From: Elymus sibiricus
Lineage: Eukaryota > Streptophyta > Magnoliopsida > Poales > Poaceae
DNA: 64,000 nt
Direction of reading: 5' to 3'
Assembly: GCA_039707655.1 (NCBI GenBank)
Contig: CM077665.1
Coordinates: 443,795,531-443,859,530, forward strand
Part shown: in pieces, positions 33,480-44,542 of the stretch
Layout of the letters: every line of letters starts with the position of its first letter
Numbering within the stretch: position 1 is the stretch's first letter
Translations under genes and position numbers: made by a program
Notes under the pieces: generated by a model
Told to the model about the DNA's origin: nothing
What the model saw: only the letters and a program-made list of their open reading frames with translations
Databases searched by the model: none

Positions 33480-35480
33480 ACATGCCAAGTTTCTTGAATT
33501 TTGTGTGAGTTCTAGATTTACTATAATTTAACTAATATTCTCAATGTTGGCTCTAAAAGAAAATATATATTAAAAAACGAGTCTTAGATAGGAAAACAAA
33601 ATGCTGTGACGCCTTTATGTGCCATGTTCATGAAACCATGCCAAGTTTCATGAATCTCCTGATGAGTTTTTGATTTACATGATTTAAAACCCTATAGTTT
33701 CTCAATGTTTCTGTGGCCGAGCCAAGACCCCGAGATGTTTGAAATTCATTCACATGTCTTACATGGGACCTAAAGATGCATGCACACTAATATGGTCTTC
33801 AACCCATTTTGATGCACCTGACCTTCTAATTGTAGTTCGGATTTGAATTATGCATGTTAAATAATGCATATAAAAGTCAAATAATGTATAAAAAGGCCAA
33901 ACGAACCATGTATAATTTCATATTTTGGCACGACACTCTCATTTTGGTATATGTTGCCTATAGAAATAGTTCAAGACGAGAAGAGGCAGGGGATGTCGCT
34001 TCGCCCACATAAGGTGACACATTCCATATCGAAACAACAAAGCTTCACGTGATAATTAATCTTTGGTTTGTGCGGGGCTTGTGCCAAAACTTGTCCCAAA
34101 TTGGACATTATTTTACCAGGGCACATATGAGCCATGCATGTTATGACACCATGCCAAGTTTCATGAATTTTCTGACTAGTTTTTGATTTACACATGATTT
34201 AAAACCCGTGTTTCTCAATGTTTGTATGGCCGAGCCAAGACCACGAGATGTTTGAAATTCATTCCCATATATTGCATGGGATCCTAAAGATGCATGTACA
34301 CTTATACGGTTTTCAACCCATTTTGATGCACCGTACCTTGTGAATGTAGTTCAAATTTGAATTATGCACGTTAAATAATGCATATAAAAGTCAATTAATG
34401 TATAAAAATCCCAAACGAACCATGTATACTTTCATATTTTGGAACGACGCTCATTTTGGTATTTGTTGCCTGTAGAAATATATAGTTCAAGACGAGAAGA
34501 GGCAGAGGATGTCGATTCGACCACATAAGGTGACGCGTTCCTTATCGAAACCACAAAAGCTAGCTTCCCGTGAGTAGCTGAGGTTTGTAAGGGCTTGTGC
34601 CAAAACTTGTCCCAAATCGGACAATTTATCATCAGGACACATATGAGCCATGCCATGACACCATGCCAAGTTCCCTGAATTTCTGACGAGTTTTTGATTT
34701 ATACATGAATGTAAAACCAAGTTTCTCAATGTATGTGGCCGAGCCAAGACCCCAATATGTTTGAAATCCATTCCCATATCTTGCATGGGGCCCAAAGTAG
34801 CCATGGACACATATATGATTTTTCAACCCATTTTGATGCACTGGACCTCGTGATTTTAGTTCAAATTTTAATTATCCACATTGTATGCCTAGAGAACTCA
34901 ATTAACGTATGAAAATGAGAAAAGAACCCTGAATAATTCCATATTTTATCAAGACACTCTTACTGGTGCGAGTTGCCTCTAACAAAAGTTCATGGCGAGA
35001 AGATGAGCGGATGTCGTTTTGCCTACGTAAGGTGACGTTTTCCTTATCGGGACCTCAAAGATTGAAGTGAGAAGCTCTGCTATGTAAGGGACTTGTGGCT
35101 AAAATTGTCCCATGTTGTACAATTTTTTTACCTTGGCACATATGTGCCATGTCATGACAACATGCCAAGATTTTAGAATTTCTGACACGTTTTGGATTTA
35201 TAGTAATTTAAAAACCAACTTTCTCAACGTTTGTGACCGAGCCAAGATGCCGAGATGTTTGAAGTTCATTCTCATTTATTGGCCGTGACCTAAAGATGAA
35301 GCCATGGACACTAATATGATTTTTCATCCCATTTTGATGCACGAACATTGGGACGATAGTTCAAATTTGAATTATACACATTAAATGTCTAGAAAACTCA
35401 ATTAATTTATAAAAATGACAAACAGACCCTGAATAATTCCATATTTTAGCATGACACAGCTATTGGTCAGTGTTCACTGC
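33480..35480. repeat. Tandem array of about 0.5-kb units in the CACTA element
   Basis: The word CCATGCCAAG with CATGAATTTC-like flank recurs at 33480, 33636, 34149, 34661 and 35160. The three middle intervals are 513, 512 and 499 bp; the first is a 156-bp partial unit, and the last unit fades out near 35480. Each full unit carries the same order of words: GCCGAGCCAAGAC, CCCATTTTGATGCA, TTCAAGACGAGAAGAGG and GGGCACATATGAGCCATG. Units differ by several percent or more. Internal tandem arrays are common in Triticeae CACTA elements. Confidence 0.9.
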
Positions 35481-35759
35481 ACATAAATCTTATTGCAATC
35501 CAAACACCGTCCTTTGTCGAATTAACCTCATTTTTTGTTTTAAAAACATTTTGAAAATGAAGTCTTTCACAAACAGTTGACGTTCATGAATCGTGTGTGA
35601 TGCAGTACAAAATATCTTGGTCCAATCCTCGTAATGCATGGCTTAGGCCGGAAGCTTCGTCGGCTGCAGTACACCGCCGGCCATTTTACCGCACTGACTC
35701 CTCAGACCATTTTACTTTTCAAGCTTCGCCAGTGAAAGATGGGGATGTGAATCCCCGTC

Positions 35760-36401
35760 ATGAGGGCAACTTCGGCAACCGACTCTGGCCCGAGCGTGGC
35801 CGCATCAGCCATGAGCGTGCTCTCAACATGCTTGAACGCGGCCGCTACCTCCGACAGAGCGGCTGCAACAACCGAAAGGGCAGCTACTGCAGCTGAGAGG
35901 GCGGCAGCAACAACCGCGACGGGGATAGCAAATGGCAAGAATGGCACATCTGCTATCCGTTCCTCGGCGGTCGCCATAGCCCTGATGGCGGACGCCCAGT
36001 CCCATCTCAAGGCCGCCCATGCCCATCTCATGTCGGTCGCTGCACAAATCACATCTGCCTTCTCCGACACCGGTCGACAACCCACCTCCGTTGAGTTGGT
36101 AATCGCTGAGTGTGCTCGAGCAGGCGTCCGTTCGTCGGCGGCCTCCCTAGCCAAGATTGTGGCCATCCATGCCCGGAGCAAGGCCGCCCACGCCCGGCTC
36201 ATGGCGGCCTTATCCAAAGAGATGGTGGACAAAGACTGCGAGATCCTGGAGTATGTGGCGATGGATCTCCTTTCCCCGGAGTTCGTCGAGCGGGAGCTGG
36301 TCATCGAGGAGGCGGCGGAGATCGACGAATGCCAGGCGGAAATTAGTCTCTGTCTAGAGCGATGGTGTTTTGTTAGAGTAATGTTTAAGTCAATTAACTA
36401 A
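35760..36401 (+). CDS. Unrecognised Ala-rich helical ORF in the CACTA element
   Basis: 213 codons from ATG 35760 to TAA 36399, no internal stop. Residues 30-60 are low-complexity (AATTERAATAAERAAATT). Two similar helical blocks follow: AQSHLKAAHAHLMSVAAQI and ARSKAAHARLMAALSKEMV, an apparent internal duplication. The C-terminal part is acidic (FVERELVIEEAAEIDEC). It looks like a real protein of host origin rather than a transposase, but I cannot name it. Its GC content is far above the AT-rich DNA on both sides. Confidence 0.45.
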   Translation: MRATSATDSGPSVAASAMSVLSTCLNAAATSDRAAATTERAATAAERAAATTATGIANGKNGTSAIRSSAVAIALMADAQSHLKAAHAHLMSVAAQITSAFSDTGRQPTSVELVIAECARAGVRSSAASLAKIVAIHARSKAAHARLMAALSKEMVDKDCEILEYVAMDLLSPEFVERELVIEEAAEIDECQAEISLCLERWCFVRVMFKSIN

Positions 36402-36996
36402 TGTTTATTAGTTGCTCGATTAAGTAAGTGCGGGCAGTGTTGTAGGCTCTTTTGTGTAGTACTACTCAAATTTGCAAGTGTTGTTAAACTAAGCAATGAC
36501 CAATGTAACGAGGGAAATTCGGACCAAAATTTGCTGTCGTATCCCCATTTTCTCTTCCAAATGAACATGAAATGCAAGTGCCGTGTGCAATGTACTATCC
36601 GATATCTTACGCCGGAAGATTGGAGACCAAAATTTCCACGTTCAGTCTCATCACGCACATGATAAACTATAGCATACGTTTGTGTTGTTGAATATCGCAC
36701 AGAGTTAAGGTAAAGGTACTGTGTCCGATGTGACTGTGCGTGCTACTTTTTCGTGGCACCGAACGAAATTTTGGGCTGCCGCGCAAATATCTACCTCCCC
36801 CGCCCCTCGTACCAACCAAAAGCCACATTTCCCATTCCCCCTGCTCCCCCCTTCATTTCCGAAGTTCAAACCTTCACTGCTTGCTTGCAGCGCTGCCTCC
36901 TCGCCGGCGACGCTCTTTCCTGCTGCTCGGCCTCATCCATCTAGCCATAGTAAGGTAATCTAAACCTTCCCCATACCCCGTCCTCCTCCCTTCCAC
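36402..36996. other. Gap with plant promoter-like sequence
   Basis: AT-rich to about 36770, then a C-rich stretch (36790-36960) typical of a grass 5' leader, with CATAGTAAGGTAATC at about 36945-36958 that could hold an intron donor. It likely precedes the gene starting at 36997. Confidence 0.4.
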
Positions 36997-37494
36997 ATGG
37001 CCCGACCGCCGGCACGACACATTCCACCAAAATCACTGGCCCACCCCCTACATAATCGCCGCCGAAAGACATGGTGCATGCAGTATAGCCAGGATCTCAA
37101 GGAGCACCTGGCAGCGGAGAAGCAAATCGCGACCGCACGCACGGATGAGTCCCCGATGGCTGCCATCCGTGCTGACCCCCAGATCTTGGAGCAGCATCTA
37201 GACGTCGAGGCCACTGTCAACGCCTCGTGCGCGGACGCCGCCACGCGGTTGGCTGCTTTGAACAACAACTCGTTGTGTTTTCTCCAGGGCTCCGCTGTTG
37301 CCTTCGACGACGACTCCGTGTTATTTTCTCAGCGTGCACGTGCTTTCCTCAACTCCATAGCAGGAAGGTTGGTGCCCGGACAGGCTGAGGCAACTCACCA
37401 CTACGAGGAGGGCACCCATGATGTGGAGGCCTCGCCCTCGTCCAAGCCCATCATTATCGATATCTCCAATGACAAGGAATATCTTGTTTTTTAA
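36997..37494 (+). CDS. Probable first exon of a B3-type gene in the CACTA element
   Basis: 165 codons from ATG 36997 to TAA 37492. The N-terminal part is basic (RHIPPKSLAHPLHNRRRKTW). The middle is helical (LKEHLAAEKQIATARTDES, RAFLNSIAGRLV) and the end reads PIIIDISNDKEYLVF. It has no match that I recognise. It lies 546 bases upstream of the first B3-gene exon I can define, and the end with PIIIDIS and acidic residues resembles the linker seen before B3 domains in such plant proteins. Whether it is spliced to 38040 onward is open: donor candidates near 37480 are weak. Confidence 0.4.
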   Translation: MARPPARHIPPKSLAHPLHNRRRKTWCMQYSQDLKEHLAAEKQIATARTDESPMAAIRADPQILEQHLDVEATVNASCADAATRLAALNNNSLCFLQGSAVAFDDDSVLFSQRARAFLNSIAGRLVPGQAEATHHYEEGTHDVEASPSSKPIIIDISNDKEYLVF

Positions 37495-38037
37495 GCTTAA
37501 TTACTAATGACCTGTGTTCAGCTAGCTACGCCTGTTACGCATGTTTGTTTTACCTGCTGCATGTGCTGCTCCTGCCTTTCCTTAAGAAACTATAGTGAAA
37601 TATGCAATGTAATGCTACTATGCAATCTGACCTTCTACTACTATGTTGTATTGTGCAATGTGATGCTCAGTTAACTGTTTGGTTCAGTTGTTTTGGTGAT
37701 CATCTGCAATGTCATGTTCAATTATTATTGGTACAATTTTGTTTTGTTATGCACGTGAAACCTACAATTGCAATATTTCATAGTTCTTAGCACGCTTGTC
37801 TTTTCCATGTGGCTTGAATTCATATGTTGGATATGCAATGCGTTTATCTTTCATTAACATATTTTACTCATCAATATCTATTCTTAAACACGTTACAGGG
37901 GGAACAATGGGAGACACTGAGGTTTACCATCGAGGTTTGCACTTTCATGATCCTTTGGCTAATAGCACATTATTGTGCAATTGCAGGAACCATTCTAATA
38001 TTTAGGTTTCTAACAATGATATGGTCTTGCACATGTA
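37495..38037. other. AT-rich probable intron sequence
   Basis: T-rich, stop-rich DNA between two coding stretches. A possible small exon (GEQWETL) follows the acceptor TTACAG at about 37899. The acceptor ACATGTAG that opens the next exon ends at about 38038. Confidence 0.4.
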
Positions 38038-38038
38038 G

Positions 38039-38555
38039 GTCCTGCCGTAAGAGGTTTAGACCCACTGTTCGACCCATTTTGCATGTGGGGAAATGATGTG
38101 TTCATGAATATCAGTCAAATCAAGAAACTCAGAAAGATTGTTAAGATAAAGAAACTTGCGACAAAAAACAACAAGCTGTTTGTCTGCACAATGAAGAAGA
38201 CATCAGTGAACTATAGGATGGTACTATCTCTTTTACCTTGTCTTTTTTTCCTTTGTGATATTTCAATTTTTAGAAACAAATTTACGCATATCTTTGTTTC
38301 CAGTCCTTTCCAAAGCATTTCATCGATGAGTACATCTCAAACCACCTGTATGGTCAAGAGGCGAGGAAGGTATTCATACAGCACCCACGGTATAATCTTG
38401 AAGTCTTCCTCAAGAGGATGAAGGATGGGCGGGCAACCATCCACAGCCACTGGCATAAAGTTGCAAGAACCTTCCACATCAGTGAAGGCTCAATTTTTGC
38501 CTTCCGCTTCAACAATTTTCTAGACGAGATTCATCTGTCTATTTACCGTATATGA
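38039..38555 (+). CDS. Spliced B3-domain gene (two exons visible) in the CACTA element
   Basis: Exon A (about 38039-38220) is open: PAVRGLDPLFDPFCMWGNDV, then ISQIKKLRKIVKIKKLATKN. The donor GTACTATC at 38221 and the acceptor TTTCCAG ending at 38303 keep the phase. Exon B (38304-38555) reads SFPKHFIDEYISNHLYGQEA, then LEVFLKRMKDGRATIHSHWH, VARTFHISEGSIFAFRFNNF and a TGA at 38553. That order (F-P-x-x-F, W, G-S-x-x-x-F-x-F) is a plant B3 DNA-binding domain. B3 proteins bind DNA in the nucleus. There are no stops in either exon, so the gene is intact in this part. Its position in a CACTA element suggests transduplication of a host gene. Confidence 0.7.
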
Positions 38556-38790
38556 TGCTATTTTCCAAAGGTTTTAGATGTTGCACGTGAAACTCGGTCC
38601 TGTCGTGTGATTGGGTAGGTAGGTAGCATATGCCTATATGATGTTGTACTCTGATGTATTTCAATTATGAAATCCTGGTTGCCGTAATACGAAATAAAAT
38701 ATATTGTGTGCTTGATCTGAAGTATCAATTTGTTTACTAGCTGGATTATAAATAATAGAGCAATTAGCCTGATTATTGGGGTTTCATATT
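38556..38790. other. Downstream region of the B3-domain gene
   Basis: AT-rich DNA that may hold the 3' untranslated region (GAAATAAAATATATTG at about 38690 is a possible polyadenylation signal). No gene seen. Confidence 0.4.
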
Positions 38791-38866
38791 GCAGACGGTT
38801 TGTCATAGAACACCGTCAGCGATGACCTCAACAAACCCACACGCTTGCTGGAAAATTGGCGTGTTG

Positions 38867-39329
38867 GCAGTGAACAATCACACACGATTTCCGGGCGCAA
38901 ACTGTGTGTGTTAGAAAACCCATTCACAAACGTTTTCACATAAAACGTGTGTGTGATGGACAGCCCTATGCCAAACAGTTTCTTCTAGGCACCGTGCGTG
39001 ATGGCCACCCCTAACACAAACGATGTTAAGCAGAAAATTGTGTGTGATGTACAATACGAACAGAAACGCATGTTTGGGATTCACTGTGTGGGATGGTATG
39101 CACATCTCACACGATTTCTCCTAAATACTTGTTTGTGATAGTCCTTCCAATCGCACACGACATAATTTTGCCTATCGTGTGTGACCAGGAGCAGGCATCG
39201 CCAACGGGTTTTTCGTGTCGTGTGCGATAGACCCCCCCCCCTATCACCCACACATGCAAGGCGACGGTTTGAAACTACGTCACGGAAAGGGGTTAAAAAC
39301 CGTTTGTATAGCACGCGCCTGCACTAGTG
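38867..39329. repeat. CACTA subterminal repeats and right terminus
   Basis: At least seven copies of a CACACGATTT/CGTGTGTGATG type motif, in both orientations, up to about 39230, then the terminal CACTAGTG. A run of ten or more C bases lies at about 39232-39242. The end at 39329 is followed by AACCCTCTTG of the interrupted LTR. Confidence 0.75.
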
Positions 39330-39797
39330 AACCCTCTTGCCCGTGTTGGGTGCAAGGATTTGATTCTGTGTGTAGGTGCTGATGACGGGAACTTGTGTGA
39401 TTCTCCTATTGGTTTAATAACCTTAGTTCACGATGAGGGAAATACTTATATCTACTGTGCTGCTCTCATCTCCTCTTCGAAAAAAAAACCAACGCAGTTT
39501 ACAAGTAGCAGGAAGAATTTCTGGCGCCGTTGCCTTGGAGACATCATTAAATTCTTATCAGGTTCCTTCACACAAATTCTCATTCACTTGTTCTACTTTT
39601 TTATTTCCTTTATATTTGCTTGCCTAAAGATATCAAAAATACAAAAATATTTCTATTTACTTGTTTGCCTAGTTATCTAGTTTACTTGCTTGCTTGCTAG
39701 TTCACTTGCTTTCTCACCATGTATCAAGATAATACCAAGTTGTGTGACATTTCGAATACTAATAACAATGATTTTATTAGTACTCCTATACCACCCG
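39330..39797 (+). pseudogene. gag: Right part of LTR F, primer site and gag start
   Basis: Aligns with the last 190 bases of the element D LTR, ending at AAGTAGCA (39510). The primer site TGGCGCCGTTGCCTTGGA (39522-39539) follows, then a gag start at ATG 39719 (MYQDNTKLCDISNTNNNDF). It is cut at 39797 by a reverse-strand LTR. Together with 21958-22631 this is one 5' LTR from which about 0.75 kb of middle sequence is missing. Confidence 0.8.
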
Positions 39798-41000
39798 TGA
39801 TGGCCCACAAGTATAGGGGATCAATCGTAGTCCTTTCAATAAGTAAGAGTGTCAAACCCAACGAAGTGCAGAAGGAAATGACAAGCGGTTTTTAGCAAGG
39901 TATTCTCTATAAGTGCTATAAGTAACAATGATAGATACTTTTGTAGCAAGATAATTCGTTATAGCTGACAAGTAACAAAAGTAGCAAGTGTGCAGCAAGG
40001 TAGCCCAATTCTTTTTATAGCAAAGGTCGGGCCTGAGAGTTTTCTTATATGAAGCAAAGTGCTCTCAAGGACACATGGGAATTTCCGTCTAGCCAGGTTC
40101 ATCATGTTTAGTTGATTCGCGTTCGTTACTTTGATAATCTGATATGTGGGTGGACCGGCGCTTAGGTGTTGTTCTTACTTGAACTAACAACCTACTTATG
40201 ATTACCCCCTCTCGCAAGCATCCGCAACTATGAAAGAAGAATTAAGATAAATCTAACCATAGCATGGAACATATGGATCCAAATCAACCCCTTACGAAAT
40301 AACGCATAAACTAGGGTTTAAGCTTCTGTCGCTCTCGCAACCCATCATCAACTTATTACTCCACAATGCATTCCCTTAGACCCAAAATATGGTGAAGTGT
40401 CATGTAGTTGACATTCACATGACACCACTAAATGAAGCAACAACATACATATCATCAAAATATCGAATGAATACCAACTTCACATGATTACTTATAACAA
40501 GACTTCTCCCATGTCCTCGAGAAAAAAAGTAACTACTCACAAATCATCACCATGTTCAAGATCAGAGGTGTAATGAATATGATAAAGGATTTGAACATAT
40601 TATCTTCCACCAAGTAATTCAACAAGCATCAACTACAAGATGTAATCAACACTACTAGCAACCCCCAAGTGCCAATCTGAGGTTTTGAGACAAAGATTGA
40701 ATATAAGAGATGAACTAGGGTTTGAGATGAGATGGTGCTGGTGAAGATGTTGATGAAGATTGGTCCTCCCACGAAGGAGGAAGCATTGGTGATGATGATG
40801 GCTTTGATTTCCCCCTCTTGGAGCGAATTTTCCCCGACAGGATCACCCTGCCGGAGAGCAAAAGGGCCTCTGCCCAGGTTTCCGCCTCGAGACGGCGGGG
40901 CGTCATCCCGAAAGTATCCTCTTGATTTTTTTATAGGTCAAAACCCATCATATAGCCGAAGGGGGGGTGGAGCCTTCCTGTGGGCCACCGAAGTCATGTG
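39798..41000 (-). repeat. Truncated LTR (reverse orientation) inserted in gag F
   Basis: Begins TGATGGCCCACAAGTATAGGGG, the reverse complement of an LTR end of the same general kind as the solo LTR that follows (CTTGTGGGTTATCA type). Its other end, which should read GGAGACGTATCA, is not found; the family match fades near 41000, so the right boundary is approximate. No target duplication was found. Confidence 0.55.
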
Positions 41001-41128
41001 GTCGGAGCTTCTCTCAACTGTGATGGAGCGTAAGTGTCCCATGTATGCTCCCTACCCGATGCATCTTATTGAGAGAACCTAGGAATCCACCTTTCCAGGT
41101 GAATTGTTTGAATGTGGTGATCTGGTTA
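41001..41128. other. Unassigned short stretch left of solo LTR
   Basis: About 130 bases that should be the DNA next to element J, or another LTR remnant. Not recognised. Confidence 0.3.
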
Positions 41129-41133
41129 CTCAT

Positions 41134-42547
41134 TGATAACCCACATGTATAGGTGATCGCAACAGTTTTTGAGGGTAGAGTATTCAACCCAAATTTATAT
41201 ATTCGACACAAGGGGAGCCAAAGAATATTTGCGAGTATTAGCAGTTGAGTTGTTAATTCAACCACACCTGGAGATTAAATATCTGCAGCAAAGTGATCAG
41301 TAGCACAGTAGTATGATAGTTTTGATAGCAGTAGCAGCAGTAACAGTAACGGTAACAGTGATAGCAGTAGTTTTGTAGCAAGTGTAACAGTAGCAACAAC
41401 AGTAGTAACTTAGCAAGAGCAATAAGTGGAAAACTCGTAGGCGCTGGATCGGTGAACTCGTTGGATGATATTCGTCATGTAACAGTCATAACCTAGGGCG
41501 ATACAAAACTAGCTCCAGTTCATCAATGTAATGTAGGAATGTATTCCGTAAATAGTCATACGTGCTTATGGAAAAGAACTTGCATGACATCTTTTGTCCT
41601 ACCCTCCCGTGGCAGCGGGGTCCATAAGGAAACTAAGGGATATTAAGGCCTCCTTTAATAGAGAACCGGAACAAAGCATTAACACACGGTGAATACATGA
41701 ACTCCTCAAACTACGGTCATCACCGGAAAGTATCCCAAATATTGTCACTATGGGGTTTACGGATCATAACACGTAATAGGTGCATATGACTAGGCAAGAT
41801 CGGATCAAGAACATAGATATAATGGTGATAACATAAACGGTTCAGATCTAAAATCATGGCACTCGGGCCCTAGTGACAAGCATTAGGCATAGCAAAGTCA
41901 TAGCAACATCAATCTCAGGACATAATGGATACTAGGGATCAAGCCCTAACAAAACTAACTCAATTACATGATGAATCTCATCCAACTCCTCACCGACCAG
42001 CAAGCCTACGAAGGAATTACTCACTCCCGGTGGGGAGCATCATGGAATTGGCGATGGAGAAGGGTTGGTGATGACGAAGACCGAAGATTCCCCTCTCCGG
42101 AGCCCCAAACGGGCTCCAGATCTAGCCTCCCGATGCAAATAGGAGGTGGCGGCGGCTCCGTATCGTAAAACGCGATGAAACTTTCTCCCTGATTTTTTTT
42201 CTCCAAAAATAAGAATTTATAGTGGCGGAATTAGGGTCGGTGGGGCCACGAGGTGGGCACAACCCACCAGGGCACGCCCAGGGGGCCTGGCGCGCCCTGG
42301 TGGGTTTGGCCACCCTAGCCCCCCTCTTCGGTAGATTTTGGCTCCAATAATTCTTCCATATTCTGAAATAATTCTCCAAAAAGTTTCGTTCCGTTCTGAG
42401 AACTTTCATTTCTGCACAAAAAACAACACCATGGTAGTTCTGCTGAAAATAGCGTTAGTCCGGGTTAGTTTCATTCAAATCATGCAAATTAGAGTCCAAA
42501 ACAAGGGCAAAAGGGTGAGCAAAAGTAGATACATTGGAGACGTATCA
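41134..42547 (-). mobile_element. Solo LTR (Gypsy, reverse orientation)
   Basis: 1414 bp from TGATAACCCACATG to GGAGACGTATCA, with perfect target duplications CTCAT at 41129-41133 and 42548-42552. There is no internal sequence. In its own orientation it has TATAAATT (minus strand, near 42218-42225) with a 13-bp inverted repeat upstream. It interrupts the protease region of element J. Confidence 0.93.
42261..42306. repeat. GC-rich inverted repeat in the solo LTR promoter
   Basis: AACCCACCAGGGC (42261-42273) and GCCCTGGTGGGTT (42294-42306) are exact reverse complements around 20 bases. In LTR orientation the hairpin lies about 40 bases upstream of the TATA box. Confidence 0.9.
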
Positions 42548-42552
42548 CTCAT

Positions 42553-44330
42553 CATCATAAATTTGAGGGAACATTCATTTATATTGGTGAGACGTAATAG
42601 ATCACATAAATATTTCGGTATAGTAGAAACTCTAGCACCAAGGTCACACAAAGCGTTGCATTCATAATCTTTAAGCTCTATTTTAATAGTAGGTTCCCAA
42701 TCATCATGCAATTTTCTAGGTATTGAAACTTATAGTTCAAGCTTTTCTTCATGAGCTTTTATCATAGCTTCCACGATGTGTTTAGTAAATGATTTATTTT
42801 GTTCGTAAGCATTAGGTGAACTTATCATGGATTGAAACAAGGAAATAAATTCAACCAAAGTGCAACTTTCATAATTAAAGTCCTTGTAATCCAAAGTAGT
42901 GGGCACACCAATATGTAAAGTTTTGACCTCTCCAAACCCACTTTTTTCATTTTAATCATTAAGATCATCATCCTCTGAACAATTGGGACACCTTCTAGCT
43001 AAAGCTGACTCAACTCCTATCCCTTTTTAACAAAGATTTATATTAGTAAACAAAGATTCAATAGGTGAAACATCTATCATTTAAATATCTTTATCATGAT
43101 TGCGATAAAAACCGGGATGAATAGCCTTTTCTAGGAACTCTCGCTTAGCTCTGAACCTAGCGGTTCTCTCCTTACTTTCATTAATAGATATTTGGATCAA
43201 TTTAATAGACTCATTAATATCATGCTTGGGTGGCGAAGTTTTACTTTTAAGAGTTTCCACATCATGAGCAATCCTACACATGGTTCTAGCCATATCATCA
43301 ACTTTATGTAGTTTTTCTTCTACCATGTGTTGAAAATATTTTGAGAACTAATACCTTCTTTAATGGTGTTCTCAAGATCATAGGGCATCCTATTATTATT
43401 TTGGGAAGAATTACCATAGGAATTACCATAATTATTAGAGGAATAACCGGGATAAGGTCTAGGATTGAAATTCCCTCTACAAGCATTGTTGTTGAAATTA
43501 TTTCTAGAGACAAAATTCACATCAATAGAATAATTATTTTGTTCAATCAAAGTAGATAGTGGCACATCATTGGGATCAACATGAGCATTCTTATTTGCAA
43601 ACATATTCATAAGAGAATCCAACTTATCACTCAAAGTAGCGTTTTCTTCAACCGAAATTACCTTCTTACCACCTGGAGCTCGTTCGGTGTGCCATTGAGA
43701 ATAGTTTGTCATGATATTATCCAGTAGTTTTGTAGCTTATCCAAATATAATTTACATAAAGGTACCACCTACGGCAGAATCTAGAAGATTTCTCGACACA
43801 AAGTTTAGTCCCGCATAGAAATTTTGTATTATCATCCATAAACTTAAGCCATGAGTGGGACAACTTCAAATCATTAATTTAATTCTCTCCCAAGATTTTG
43901 CAACATGTTCTTGCTCATGTTGTTTAAAATTCGTAATTTGATTTTTGAGAGATATAATTTTAGCAGGAGGAAAATACTTAGCAATAAAAGCATCGTTACA
44001 CTTATCCCAAGTTCCAATATTATTACGAGGCAAGGATGAAAACCAAGTTTTAGCTTTATCTCTTAGTGAGAAAGAAAATAATTTGAAATTAACCACATCA
44101 TTATCCACATCCTTTTTCTTTTGCATGTCACATAATTCAACGAAGGTATTAAGATGTGAAGCAGCGTCCTCATTAGGACTACCAGCAAATTGTTCTTTCA
44201 TAACAAGATTAAGCAAAGCGACATTTATATCAAAAGCTTCCGCACTAGTGGTGGGTGGTATTGGAGTACTAATAAAATAATTATTATTAGTATTTGAAAA
44301 GTCACACAATTTGGTATTTTCTTGAGACAT
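42553..44330 (-). pseudogene. gag: Gag-protease pseudogene of element J
   Basis: Reads leftward from ATG 44330: MSQENTKLCDFSNTN, then LRDKAKTWFSSLPRNNIGTW and AFIAKYFPPAKIISLKN. A stop lies at 43866. It continues through the Asn-rich linker (43712-43320), a helical segment (43326-43081), and a D-L-G protease start (CNALCDLGARVSTIPK, 42711 to about 42650). The sequence is close to gag-protease of D, with fewer stops in the first half. It breaks off at the solo LTR at 42552; beyond it the protease similarity does not resume cleanly. Confidence 0.85.
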
Positions 44331-44513
44331 AGTGACAGAGCAAGCAAACTAACAAGCAAACAAGTAAAGTAGGCAATCAAGCAAATAGAAATATTTTTGT
44401 GTTTCTAAATTTTTTGTAAAAGCAAATATAAAGACAAGTAAAAAGACATGCAAAAAGTAGAACAAGTGATTGATAGTTTGTGTGAAGGGACCTTGAGCAA
44501 AGTTGGTGATGTC

Positions 44514-44531
44514 TCCCTGGCAACGGCGCCA
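44514..44531 (-). promoter_or_regulatory. Primer binding site of element J (tRNA-Asp type)
   Basis: The reverse complement reads TGGCGCCGTTGCCAGGGA, matching the site of element D except for one base. It is 12 bases from the LTR end at 44543. Confidence 0.85.
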
Positions 44532-44542
44532 GAAAGTCTTTC

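Larger units (their letters stand above)
31732..39329 (-). mobile_element. CACTA-type DNA transposon H, left end missing
   Basis: The right end reads TGCACTAGTG at 39329, so the inverted terminus is CACTAGTGCAGGCGCGTG, as expected for CACTA elements. Inside it lie many subterminal repeats in both orientations (38867-39230): CACACACGATTT, CGTGTGTGATGG, TCGCACACGACA, CGTGTGTGACC. These are typical binding sites for the element's own transposition proteins. A similar repeat at about 35575-35605 lies deeper inside. No transposase was recognised; the element is non-autonomous or lost it. It inserted into LTR F between GAC and AACCCTC. The left boundary is the deletion junction with element G and the extent is inferred. 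Confidence 0.65.

Noticed and set aside
41050..41060. ACCCG near 41054 as right duplication partner of ACCCG at 39793
   Set aside because: The bases before it do not end in CA or in an LTR-like terminus, so it does not define the right end of the LTR starting at 39798.
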